This document shows positions 23,832-33,898 of a stretch of DNA of 64,000 bases, piece by piece. This DNA is from Mytilus trossulus (Eukaryota > Mollusca > Bivalvia > Mytilida > Mytilidae): positions 31,824,474 through 31,888,473 of the forward strand of contig NC_086380.1 in the NCBI RefSeq assembly GCF_036588685.1. The letters are read 5' to 3'. Every line of letters starts with the position of its first letter. Positions within the stretch are counted from its first letter, which is position 1. Made by a program: the position numbers and the translations under genes. The notes beneath the pieces were generated by a model, which saw only the letters and a list, made by a program, of their open reading frames with translations, was not told the DNA's origin and did not search any database.

Positions 23832-24020
23832 CTTTATATATATATACAACTCGTCTAAACATCAACCCAACAATGTTAGATCTGTAAATTTGCTTTCGCA
23901 AATTTTTGGTTCTTCCCTCGCCGGGATTCGAACCCATGCTACTGTGATATCGTGACACCAAATCGCCTGCACTGCAGCCGTCCCGCCGCTAGACCACACG
24001 ACCACCTGGGCTCTCAAAAA
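23832..24020 (-). mobile_element. tRNA-derived SINE
   Basis: Read on the minus strand, TGGTCTAGCGG (23996-23986) fits the RNA polymerase III A box and GGTTCGAATCC (23934-23924) is a perfect B box. A tRNA-unrelated body and a (TA)n tail (23846-23834) follow. No functional tRNA cloverleaf is evident. The element is a retroposed SINE that depends on LINE machinery supplied elsewhere. Confidence 0.85.
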
Positions 24021-24229
24021 AGAGCTTACGGTGGGCACGTGTTACCTTTCCACGTCAGTTTTAATCTAGCGGCGTACTACAGTACATGATATATAAGGCA
24101 TGAAGATGTTATTGTTTACAGATCAGCTAAATTATCTATAGTAAAGGATCCTACAAATTAATGTAAGATACAGTCACAGAAAATAATTATATTCATAAGT
24201 ACGTCTGAGTCAGTGACAACCCTACAACA

Positions 24230-24980
24230 GATATATATATATATATATATACAACGAAATTTGTTTGACATGCACACGTATAAAAATTGCATTTTTTATC
24301 CAACGCAGTCATAGGTTTGAACGTAGTTTTCAATTTAGACTCGTTTATATTTTTTGTTTGGGCATGTATCATATTTTCCCTCCGGTTTATATGATCCGTT
24401 CATCCTATATATTGACTCTTAAAATTCAAGAGTTAATCTAAAAATGAGGGTACTTTCTCCAAAAATGAGGGTACTTTTTATATGGCCTTCCAAATACCGT
24501 TTCGATCCCTAACATCACTGAAGAGACATTTATTGTCGAAATCCGGATATGGTGTACTAAAGAAATATTGACACCGAATGTTTGTGGCACAACATCCTGT
24601 CCACAAGTTAACAATTTTTTTTCTTTCTGTGACGTATTAAATTTATATTAAGGTCCATTTTGTTACATCTTGTGATCAATTTTATTTGGCAATCGCCAAT
24701 GGCAGTCAGCAGGGTTAAAGAACATCAGTTGTTCGACCTGTTAGTCAAAAGCGTTTTGTTTAAATATACTTTTTCACTCTTTTGGTCTTTTGGAAAATGT
24801 TGTTTGTGCTGTTTTTAGACCCTTCTACAACGAAATTTGTTTGACATGCACACGTATAAAAATTGCGGTTTTTATCCAACGCAGTCATAGGTTTGAACGT
24901 AGTTTTCAATTAAGACTCGTTTATATATATATAAATATATAACGCAATCATAGGTTTGAACGTAGTTTTCAATTAATATT
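24230..24980. repeat. Direct repeats flanking a ~470-bp segment
   Basis: AACGAAATTTGTTTGACATG with GCAGTCATAGGTTTGAACGT and CAATTTAGACTCGTTTATAT occurs at 24252-24350 and again at 24829-24927. A third, partial copy (CATAGGTTTGAACGTAGTTT) is at about 24950. The intervening AAAAATGAGGGTACTTT is itself doubled at 24442-24478. A (TA)n tract lies beside each main copy. Confidence 0.75.
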
Positions 24981-25009
24981 ATAATAAAATTATTTCGGAG
25001 GAATAGTTA

Positions 25010-25320
25010 TAGTGTAGGGTTGAATCCAAGTTGTATTTATTGGCTACAGACATTTTATCTTATTTGCTTTAGGCTTGACATGCTTATTTTTGTAACTGTT
25101 GAAACATGTTTGCAATTGCTTGTGTCCATTTATATGAAAGTGCATGCTACATTAGGCCTTTGGTCTTGGTATCGTCCGAGGAACAAGGGATGGGACGTTC
25201 TTTGACAAAACCTTGGTTCATTAACTTTCTGCTAAGATACTTGGGTCCTTTTATAATGTCTGAGTAGCAGCTGTTTGCTCTTAAACACCGACAAATTATA
25301 CATAAATACTTGTTCGGCTT
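25010..25320. repeat. Dispersed repeat
   Basis: GGTATCGTCCGAGGAACAAG, TGGGACGTTCTTTGACAAAA and GTCTGAGTAGCAGCTGTTTG follow an order I recognise from mussel interspersed repeats; part matches 9165-9225. The 61-codon frame is incidental. Confidence 0.5.
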
Positions 25321-25334
25321 TATATCTTTTTTTT

Positions 25335-25405
25335 ATCTGAGCGTCACTGATGAGTCTTATGTAGACGAAACGCGCCGTATTAAATTATAATCATGGTACC
25401 TTTGA
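25335..25405 (+). repeat. Copy of the GAGCGTCACTGATGAGTC repeat
   Basis: GAGCGTCACTGATGAGTCTT, GTAGACGAAACGCGC and GGTACCTTTGATAACT match 27390-27475 and, inverted, 11185-11255. Confidence 0.7.
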
Positions 25406-25639
25406 TAACTAATGGCACAGTATCAATGACAAAATCATAATGATTAAAAACAGACAACGACAATCCCAACAATTGTTCAATTTTAATATAAAATGAACCT
25501 CTCTAGCTGAATTTACGGGGTTTTTTTTCTTATGAAATGATGTAATATACCAGATAAAAAGAATCATTTTCAAACATGTTTTATCACGCCACGTTTTAAT
25601 GTGAATGTCTCTATGAACGATTTTGTTTTATGTGGTTTG

Positions 25640-26080
25640 CTGTAGCTACTGTCTCTCATATTTTAGTGACTTAGTCAGTAATTATTTTAGTGTGTGACCT
25701 AGGGACGCTTTACTGTATATAATATGATCGATTGGACGAAAATATGGAACTGAACAAATCAGAAAAAACGTTACATGCTACATTTAAAGGAAACAAAAAA
25801 GACATGAAATCAAACTTAAAAAAGTAATTCTCCAAATAAGTATAATAAATTCAAGTAAAGAAGGTGTCATTATATCATCCGTGTCAAATTGTTTGGATTT
25901 TGTAGGCTAAGTTGTTAATACATGAGCAAGTTAAAATCACTGACAGGTTTCATTATATCTTACATTGAAGCTAATTATGATAAATTATGCTATTAGTAGC
26001 TCGAGTGCTGTAAACGTGTGTTATCGACTGAGTGTAACTGGAAATGCAGTCTAAAACTTCCAATGGGGAAAGTAGACACA
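25640..26080. repeat. Diverged copy of the 9880-10970 segments
   Basis: See 10476-10970 for the shared blocks. Here the two parts lie closer together, so indels separate the copies. Confidence 0.55.
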
Positions 26081-26139
26081 GTATTATGCTTGATATAAAG
26101 AATGGCAAAAGAAATATATCGCAAAAATTACCTGTCAAC

Positions 26140-26340
26140 AAGTGGGAGGTTCAGCGCTATAAAACCAGGTTCAATCCACCATTTCCAACATTTGAACATG
26201 CCTTTACCAGGAATATAACAGTCGTTGTCCATTCGTTTAATGTGTTTTCCCATTCGATTTTGCCATGCGAGTAGGTACTTTCCGATTAAATTTTCCTCGG
26301 AGTTCAGTATTTTTGTAATTTTACTTTATACTCAATTTTT
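26140..26340. repeat. Dispersed ~200-bp repeat, copy 3
   Basis: GTTCAGCGCTATAAAACCAG, GTCGTTGTCCATTCGTTTAA and CCTCGGAGTTCAGTATTTTT match 13620 and 14520. The frame at 26044-26274 is an artefact of this repeat. Confidence 0.7.
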
Positions 26341-27085
26341 AGAACCATCAGTCTTTAGCAGTCAAATTGTGTGCATTATTTTTAGCTATGATAAAAAAAA
26401 CTGATACATGGTTAGTTTTTAACTCTGTGCTTACGTCTGAATGCAACAGATATCCTGTTGAAGGACAGTATTGATTGTAGTTGTTTATCATGATTCAGAC
26501 TAATGTGTTTCTAATTTTTTTTTTTTTTAAATTTGTCAGTTCAAAACCTAACCTTTACGGGTTTTGTCTATTTTTGATGGTCGTAATAAGGTAACACAGT
26601 TGTCCTGTTGTTTCTAGCGGATAATCATTTAATTGGCAGTAACTCAGCATTCCATTCTGTTTATACTAAATGTTTTTTTTATACATATACGTCTAAAAGC
26701 TATAGGAATCTTTCAATTTTTTTTTCTTTCAGATTATGAGACGTTTGGATCATATATAACTTCAGTCATTTCTTTTTTTTACCATTAAACTGCTCGACCC
26801 TTGCTGTTATAGCGAAACATCAGATTGTGGCTGTTTTCATTTGTATCAAAATTATAATCAGAGTACTTGTTTTCCTCTAATAATTGATAAGTTTCCCTCG
26901 GTTTTAGTTTGAAACCCGGACTTGTTCTCTCTCAATGGATTCAAAACTTTTGAATAGCGCTATACTACTGTTGCCTTTATTTAATGGTGACAACATATAA
27001 CTTTTATACATTGTACATATATATACGGAGACGTGGTATGAAAGTCAATTCGAAAACTCTCAATCCAGGTCAACATCTGTACAAG
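26341..27085. other. No gene seen
   Basis: AT-rich with several T runs. I recognise no gene or clear repeat. Confidence 0.4.
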
Positions 27086-27335
27086 TAAACCATTATAATT
27101 CAAAGTAAGATATTCAACACGGAGCCCGGGCTCTCACCGCACAGCAGTTGTTTTTCCCGTTAGAATGGTTTTCACAAGAAATTTTAATGGTCCTTTATAA
27201 CTTGCTGTTCGGTGTGAGCCTAGGCTCCGTGTTAAAAACCGCACCTTGACCTATAATGGTCTACTTTTATAAATTGCGACTTGGATGGAGAGTTGTCTCA
27301 TTGGCACTCATACCACATATATCTATATCTATAAC
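27086..27335 (+). repeat. Dispersed repeat ending in TGGCACTCATACCACA
   Basis: A nearby inverted pair (AACACGGAGCCCGGGCTC... at 27116 and GAGCCTAGGCTCCGTGTT at 27217) brackets ~80 bp. The tail GTTGTCTCATTGGCACTCAT matches 1-70 and 47095-47140. Confidence 0.65.
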
Positions 27336-27344
27336 ATATAAAGA

Positions 27345-27480
27345 TCCTCAATGCTCTTCAGCTTTCTATTTGTTTGGCTTTATAAATAGTTTGATATGAG
27401 CGTCACTGATGAGTCTTGTGTAGACGAAACGCGCGTCTGGAGTACTGAATTATAATCCTATTACTTTGATAACTATATAA
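27345..27480 (+). repeat. Copy of the GAGCGTCACTGATGAGTC repeat
   Basis: GATCCTCAATGCTCTTCAGC to GCGTCTGGAGTACTGAATTA, ending in TTTGATAACT, is the plus-orientation counterpart of 11170-11310. Confidence 0.7.
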
Positions 27481-27869
27481 AGAATAGAGAAACATAGTAC
27501 CAAACATTTAAAGAATGGTGAGGTTCTAGAGTATAAAGAATATAGATTGATGGACAGAACGTTTAAAGGATAGATACAAATGGCATAATTGTTTTTACAA
27601 AATACAAAAATGGTAACTTGCCCCTCGTGTAAATGTTTGAAACAAATTACTTCAAAATTCATGGATAGGTCAATTATTGAAGTCGAATTTTGAACTTCGT
27701 GAAATTGTTCTGGAAATATTTTCTACCCAGTTAGTCGTCCGAAATATGTATGACGTTACGCAATGAACAATCAACCAGTCTCTAGTTATCAAACTCTGAA
27801 GACAGTTTAAACATTTAAAGTATTTGAGATGCATTTATCATAGTCAATGCATTTTATTGATCCGTACGT

Positions 27870-28180
27870 CTCTCCGTCCGCCTTGCCGTCAGGCATGTTC
27901 TTGTTATCGCAACTTCTCTGAAACCACACAACAGAATGTCATGAAACTTTGTAGATAATAAGGACATACTATGTAGATGTGAATATCGACAGAAAATTAT
28001 GATTCAATTTCGTTTCTTGGAGGTACGCCCCTTTGAACTTATTTGTCTTAATATTCTATTGTAATAGTGTGTCATCGCAACTCCTCTTAAAATACACAAA
28101 AGAAATTCATGAAACTTTGTAGATAATAAGGACATACTATGTTAATGTGCATTCTTCGGTTATTTAAGTTTTAAAGTAAA
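27870..28180. repeat. Two tandem units of ~168 bp
   Basis: ATGAAACTTTGTAGATAATA AGGACATACTATGT occurs at 27941 and 28109, each time preceded by TCGCAACTYCTCT. A dispersed mussel-type repeat without coding content. Confidence 0.7.
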
Positions 28181-29999
28181 TTTTTGCTTGTTCGTCTTTC
28201 GCGTGTTTGCACTAATTGTACTTTTTCCACCAATGATTTTTTTTTACATTTGGAATTTTTTCTTATATACTATTAAAACTTTATCCATATTGAAGTTTCA
28301 ATATTGAAATTGAAATATCCCCTTTTGTCACAGAAGCGAAGAGTGTATTTTAAGAAAACCTATTGAATTTCAATTAAAAGTCAAATTAGAACTTATCTCA
28401 GTTTTAACAAAATTAAAGACAAAATGGTTCATATACTTTGAAATTGAAAAAATAAATAAATATATCAATATGTCAAAACCAATCGACGCTATTTAATTCA
28501 CTTTATCTCTATATACTAATATAAACCAAACTCCATAAATTGGAGATGGGACCATTTCCAACTTAAAATTTTAAAACCCCTTTGACCCGTTTGATTATCA
28601 AACATGAAAGTTAAAATTGTTTAGCCAAATTACCCTGTTTGCCTTTCACTACAGCTTGTCACTTATTAGTATTCACAATCAAAAGAGTATCCCCAGTAAG
28701 ACCTCTTTTTGTCCCAAACTTTTACATAGTTGTTATTTTTTATAAAACATAAACCACTTTTAATTAGCTATTCATCGGAAAGAAGAATGCGCTTGTTACA
28801 GACATATTTCCCGGATGTTTACATAACAATACACATGCGTCAGATATTACTAGCACTATTAACTCATAATTAATGAAATCTTCACCTTTTAGCTTTGTAC
28901 TAATTTTATTATGTTTTTGTTGTTGTTTAAAATGGAAGCTTGGAAAAGAGCGTCTTTAATGATCAAATAAGTTCAAATCTTTTAAATAAACTAATACACT
29001 AGTTCAGGGAAACAATGCGCATGTGCAAGATTGATCGGGATTTTGCGTTATCGACTAATTAGATACGAGATTTGACGAACTGGGGGCATTATCAGTAGAT
29101 CGGCATCGTTATTACTGTAGTCAGATTAATGAATACTTTATTTCAAGAAGCATATACATGCTATGGAAAACGAAAATATATAATATATGACAAAAAAAAA
29201 AGACAGCAGAGAACAGAAGTTACAGAGTATACAATAATATTATGACAATATATGTGATCTAATTTTCCAAGCTGCATTTAAACAGAGACATATAGTATAT
29301 TTCAAAACCAAATACTAGTTTATATATAAAGTTTGTCACATTTTGTAAAGCTGAAGATTACGCTGACATATTAAAACAGAATATTTTGACCGTTGTGTTA
29401 ATTAATCTTAAAAACAAAAGGAACGGTTTGATGTCACCTGACTTTGAGTGTTACCTTCACGCAAAAATGGACAGATTCATGCTGTGATGTTCACAATGGT
29501 TCACTTAGCAGATTGTCTATATATTCAAGAAGGTACGGGTGCTATATCTGAAGCACTGATCAATCAACACCTAGGGCATATGGTATCATAAAGTTTTACC
29601 TTAAACTATTAATCTCACCAGGCGACAGTTAGCCTATGATACAATTACTATACCCTTATAATCATAATTATGTTCTGACAATTAGGTACCATTAAAATAT
29701 ATGTTCAAAATATATAAAGCTCTGATTGCATGCTTGTATTGAATTTACTTAAAGTTTATTGTGCTTAATTCCGAAATGCATCAAATATTGACAATTTTTT
29801 ATAGGAGGGGGGTCCGGGTCGTTCATCATTTTATTTTGACATATTGTAAAGCATATATAATATTGTATACAGAATGTCTAATTAATTTCAAACAGAATAA
29901 AAGATCATTTATATTTTTTTGTTGTTTCTCAAGTTCAGAAAGTAAATTTTCACACATATATATAGTTTGGCATTTGATTATGGCATGGTATTGGTTGCA
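28181..29999. other. No gene or clear repeat seen
   Basis: This long AT-rich stretch includes short homopolymers. No recognisable domain, splice pair or internal repeat. The 93-codon frame at 29761-30042 is unsupported. Confidence 0.4.
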
Positions 30000-30004
30000 A
30001 AAAT

Positions 30005-30415
30005 TTGATATTTTTCATTCAAATGCAATATTTTTCATTTAATTGGTATATTTTTTCATTTATATGCAATATTTTTTCATTTATATGCAATATTTTTTCA
30101 TTTGTATGGTATATTTTTTCATTTATATGCAATATTTTTTCATTTATATGCAATATTTTTTCATTTATATGCAATATTTTTCATTTGTATGGTATATTTT
30201 TTCATTTAAATGGTATAATTTTTCATTTATATGCAATATTTTTTATTTTAATGGTATAATTTTTCATTCAAATGGTATAATTTGTCATTCAAATGCAATA
30301 TTTTTTATTCAATTTGTATAACTTGTCATTGTAATGCAATATTTTTCATTCAATTGGTATAATTGTCGTTTTTTTATTTATATGCAATAATTTTTATTTA
30401 TATGCAATAATTGCA
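30005..30415. repeat. 21-bp AT-rich tandem repeat
   Basis: About 19 copies of a unit like TATGCAATATTTTTTCATTT (plus one A), with variants GGTATA and TCAAATG. The period is a multiple of three, which explains the overlapping frames of Phe/Ile/Tyr repeats; these are not genes. It ends about 300 bp left of the inverted arm that begins by 30715. Confidence 0.9.
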
Positions 30416-30714
30416 TTATGGGAAATTGTTTGACGTCACAAGGTCAAATTTGCAACAACGTTTGTGATTGGTCGATATAGTCGGGCAGCCCCTGCTTGAC
30501 TCGCATGTTGAAGTTGGCACGTTCTCTATGAACTCCCCTGGTTTGATTAGCTGTTGATATCTATATATGAGAAGGTAACGTTTTGTATAACTGTTTGCAT
30601 TCCCCCTTTCTTTCTCAACACGAATGCATGACCAAGAATTAAAAAAACGCGTCGCCCCACTAACTAAATCTTGCGTTCATGCGAGTACGGCATTGCAGGC
30701 TGATACTGTTAGTG
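30416..30714. other. Left flank of the inverted arm; boundary unknown
   Basis: Because the right-hand arm is cut by the end of the window at its counterpart of 30715, it cannot be decided whether this stretch belongs to the arm. The 77-codon frame at 30624-30857 runs into the arm's hairpin and is not a gene. Confidence 0.4.
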
Positions 30715-30784
30715 TTACTGTTAGGATTATGTACCCTTGTGTTGATTCAATACTAAACATATGGAAAGTTTATAGAAAATCCAT

Positions 30785-30886
30785 AGTCCAAATAATTATG
30801 ACGTCTGGCAAGGCTATTTTGATTTTTTTCTTGGACGCCTTCCTGCGACCAAAATAGCCTTGCCAGACGTCATAATTATTTAGACT
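30785..30886. repeat. 36-bp stem hairpin inside the left arm
   Basis: The stem runs 30785-30820 against 30851-30886 with one mismatch, and the loop is 30 nt. Each side holds a TGACGTC/GACGTCA (CRE-like) motif in AATTATGACGTCTGGCAAGG. The same hairpin is kept in the right arm at 63829-63930. Confidence 0.85.
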
Positions 30887-31135
30887 AGAACATGGATCCA
30901 CAGCCTTTTCTTTTTAATCTTGTTCCCTCAAATAAGGCAATTTAATGACTGATAGATATCGGAGTATTGCTCGAAATTTCCTCAAAACAAGTTTATTACT
31001 GTAGTTATAATAATGGTTAAAACAAATAAAAATTTAGCTCAAATTAAGTAGTGCACCTTTTAGGGTGCACTTGACTGGCTCAGCACCAGATGTTTGGGAA
31101 TTTATAGGTTGCTTATATTTTTTTGTAAACAATTA

Positions 31136-31191
31136 ATAAACACAAGGATTTATATAGTAGTCCTACTATATAAATCCTTGATAAACACAAG
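31136..31191. mobile_element. 34-bp palindromic insertion with 11-bp repeats
   Basis: ATAAACACAAG stands at 31136-31146 and 31181-31191. Between and overlapping them lies a near-perfect palindrome (31143-31180), with arm CAAGGATTTATATAGTAG. The right arm has the single uninterrupted site near 63560-63585, so this is an insertion or a templated duplication that occurred after the arms separated. Confidence 0.7.
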
Positions 31192-31735
31192 CACATTTTA
31201 GAAAAGCAAGTGAGTAATCTATGTTTGAAATTTTGTGGATTTTCTATAGAAATCTTGGTTTATTTGCCACAAAGTGCTCGCTTTGTTTATAAAAAATCCG
31301 CAAACCAGAACTGGAAGTTGACAGCAGGTTCATCAGATGGAAACACTTGTTGGAAACAGTTGGGGTACATCTAATAACCAATGTAAAAAAGTGCCGAAAT
31401 ATGCACCACAATGGCCGTTTATGGAAAAATTGGAATGTGTTCTAGTTCCCATCTCTGAATCCCCGAAGTAGATTTTTTTTCAACGCCCCACTGTGGTTAA
31501 TAATTACTATATGTCTTTGCATATTTCAAAACATATTTTTCTTCAGGAATTGTTAGCTCTCTAGAACTTTTATTTGTCAGCATATTTTGTTCATATTTAT
31601 ACACGAGCTATATATTATTCATAGCCTCTCATAGGACAATTTTGAATTTCAGCCAGATTCACTTTTATTTCAAGGAGAAATTGCCCTTTATATGATTGAA
31701 AATTTGTCGTTTCCAACTTGTTAGCACTGATTAGG

Positions 31736-32210
31736 ATTATACCCCGCTTTAAAAAAGGGGGGGGGGGGTATACTGTTTTAACTCTGTCTGTCCATCCATC
31801 AGTCCGTCCCATGAATATTTTTGCATTTTTACTCAGGAACTACAATACAATGATTTCTGAAATTCTGTTTCAGGGTTTATGTAATACAGCTATACCGTTT
31901 GATGTGTTTTCAGATTCATCACTCAACAACTTCCTGTTTACCGAATACTTGTATGATTTTACACATGTCTTTGATAGCCAAGTTGAAAATTTTCATCACA
32001 TTTTTTCAGGAACTACAATACAATGATTTCTGAAATTTGGTTTCAGGGTTTATATAAGTCAGCTATACTGTGTGATGTGTTTTCAGATTCATCACTCAAC
32101 AACTTCCTGTTTACCGAACACTTGCATATTTTTACACTATTAATATTATCCACTTGCGGCGGGGGTATCATCAGTGAGCAGTAGCTTGTAGTTTCACTTG
32201 TTTTATATTT
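31736..32210 (+). repeat. Dispersed repeat with ~176-bp internal units
   Basis: It starts with TATACCCCGCTTTAAAAAAG and a G run, then TAACTCTGTCTGTCC. GGAACTACAATACAATGATT occurs at about 31834 and 32010, and ATTCATCACTCAACAACTTC at 31913 and 32088. It ends near CAGTAGCTTGTAGTTTCACT. The frames on both strands here are artefacts. Confidence 0.75.
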
Positions 32211-33075
32211 TGAATGGATTAAATTTATATTTACATTAGGAAAATGGGGAAGGGGAGGGGGGAATTAGTCCTTTAATATACAAGTAAATATTCCAAATTG
32301 TATGTTGAATGTGTCACCATCTTGTTGGTGTTTTGTTCTCCATCCATTGATTTTCTCTCTTTATGGCACCTCGGTATGGATACTTTTGCTTAAAATGCAT
32401 AAGCCCAAGAACAGGATTTATGGCTCTTTGTTTGACAGAAAAGTGTCATTTTTAACGCCTGTCTAATACTGGACATTTTATTGTATACCATTGTCTGTAA
32501 CTTTCAATTGGTGAATTGTTTATAACACATTCTGTTTCAACTTGTCAATATTCTGATTTTGTCAAATAGGGAGAGTATGCAAGAATCTGCTTAATAACAC
32601 CTCCTTAAAATTTAGATAACTGAGGTTTCTCCCCATATCTTAGAAGAATTTGACTCCTGTTGATGCAAATCGTTGTCTTTAAGTATTTTCAGCTATTTTG
32701 TGAGAAGTACACGATTGCAAATGTACATATACTATTTTTTTAGTCTGAGGATTTCAGTCCCTTTTTTAATATATAAGGCACAATGGGTACTTGCTTCCAT
32801 TTGTGTAATCTGAAGCTGGATATACTATTTTTTTTTTAAATAGGACCATGCAGTAACATATATGCAAGAAGCCAGAGAAAACAGTACAACAATATTTTAT
32901 TTAGCATGTTCAAAAACAAAATAAATGAGAATTTACGTTTTATTCAAACTGTTAAATTGTGACTAATTTTTGATGAAAATCTATTTGTCCCAGTTATCTG
33001 TATACCAAAGTCATGACTGAATTCAGTCATCTTGCACTACAACTTTCATCTTAATTTATTAATTGAATATTCAAT
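32211..33075. other. No gene seen
   Basis: This lies between the left arm and the first HECT exon, where a leader exon and promoter would be expected. I could not identify either with confidence. Confidence 0.35.
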
Positions 33076-33079
33076 TGAT

Positions 33080-33470
33080 AATACATTAAAAATTGGAGAT
33101 TGCCATCGGGGTCACCCCTACCCCATCATGTTTGAACATATTTTAAATGGTTGAGATCCCCACCCCTAAACCATTTATTCTTGTATGTGACAATAAAACA
33201 AATAAAACGAAATATTACATGTAGGGGATGTCTATGGGGAGCACCCCCATCCCCTTATGTTTGTTAAATTGTAAATGGTCAAGATCCCCACCCCTTAACC
33301 ATATTCTTGCATGGGATAACAATGCAATTCAAATGAAATATAGGTAAAGTCTGTGAGGGTCACCCCCGCCCCCTCATGTTTGATAAATTGTAAACGATCA
33401 AGATCTTTGTACCTAGACCATATATATGTTCTTGTATGGGACAATAAAACAAATCAAATGAATATGTGAC
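33080..33470. repeat. Three tandem units of ~123 bp
   Basis: GGGGTCACCCCTACCCCATC (33109), GGAGCACCCCCATCCCCTTA (33238) and GGGTCACCCCCGCCCCCTCA (33357) each head a unit, continuing TGTTTG..AAATTGTAAATGG, GATCCCCACCCCT, and GACAATAAAACAAAT. No gene. Confidence 0.8.
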
Positions 33471-33898
33471 CATAGGAATTGCAAATTAAGGGAGCTTTGT
33501 TTGGGAGACTTCGTAAGTTCGTAACAGCATCTTGTTACAATTACTTCTTGTTATAAATGCCATTATGGGTTTCTTGGGCACTCAGATACATTGTAACACA
33601 GGCCCGTGGTTGCTAATTTTTATAAAAATGGACTATTCTTACTTCCCTGTATATCTGGCTGGGAACCCAAGTGCCTGTGAAATATAAATAGAGAGGAGAG
33701 GATAGGGATATACATGTATTAGAAAAAATATTCAAAATCAATGCCAATGGAAACCAGTATTATATGCACAAGTGAGTTAAAATAGTCCAGTTGTGTTCCC
33801 AAATTTCAAATATTTGGTGGCAATAGTCATGATATTTTAGGTGAACGATTCAGGCTCTGATCAATAATTGGTTTCCATATTTCTGTTTTTAGGTTTAT

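Larger units (their letters stand above)
30715..31757 (+). repeat. Left inverted arm of the 33-kb unit
   Basis: The complement of 62150-64000 matches this segment end to end, apart from one insertion in each arm. Shared landmarks, read here, are TTACTGTTAGGATTATGTAC (30715), ACATGGATCCACAGCC (30890), GGGTGCACTTGACTGGCTCA (31064), CATCAGATGGAAACACTTGT (31332) and CCAACTTGTTAGCACTGA (31716). Differences are scattered single bases, roughly one in fifteen to twenty by eye. The inner end fades at 31740-31757, where another repeat begins. Confidence 0.85.

Noticed and set aside
23924..23996. Possible functional tRNA gene
   Set aside because: A and B boxes are present, but the acceptor stem and cloverleaf are not, and a SINE body with a (TA)n tail follows.
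30005..30321. Overlapping Phe/Ile/Tyr-rich frames
   Set aside because: Produced by the 21-bp AT tandem repeat in two frames at once.
30715..31757. Arms as retroviral-type long terminal repeats
   Set aside because: The two copies are inverted, not direct, and no gag, protease or reverse transcriptase lies between them.
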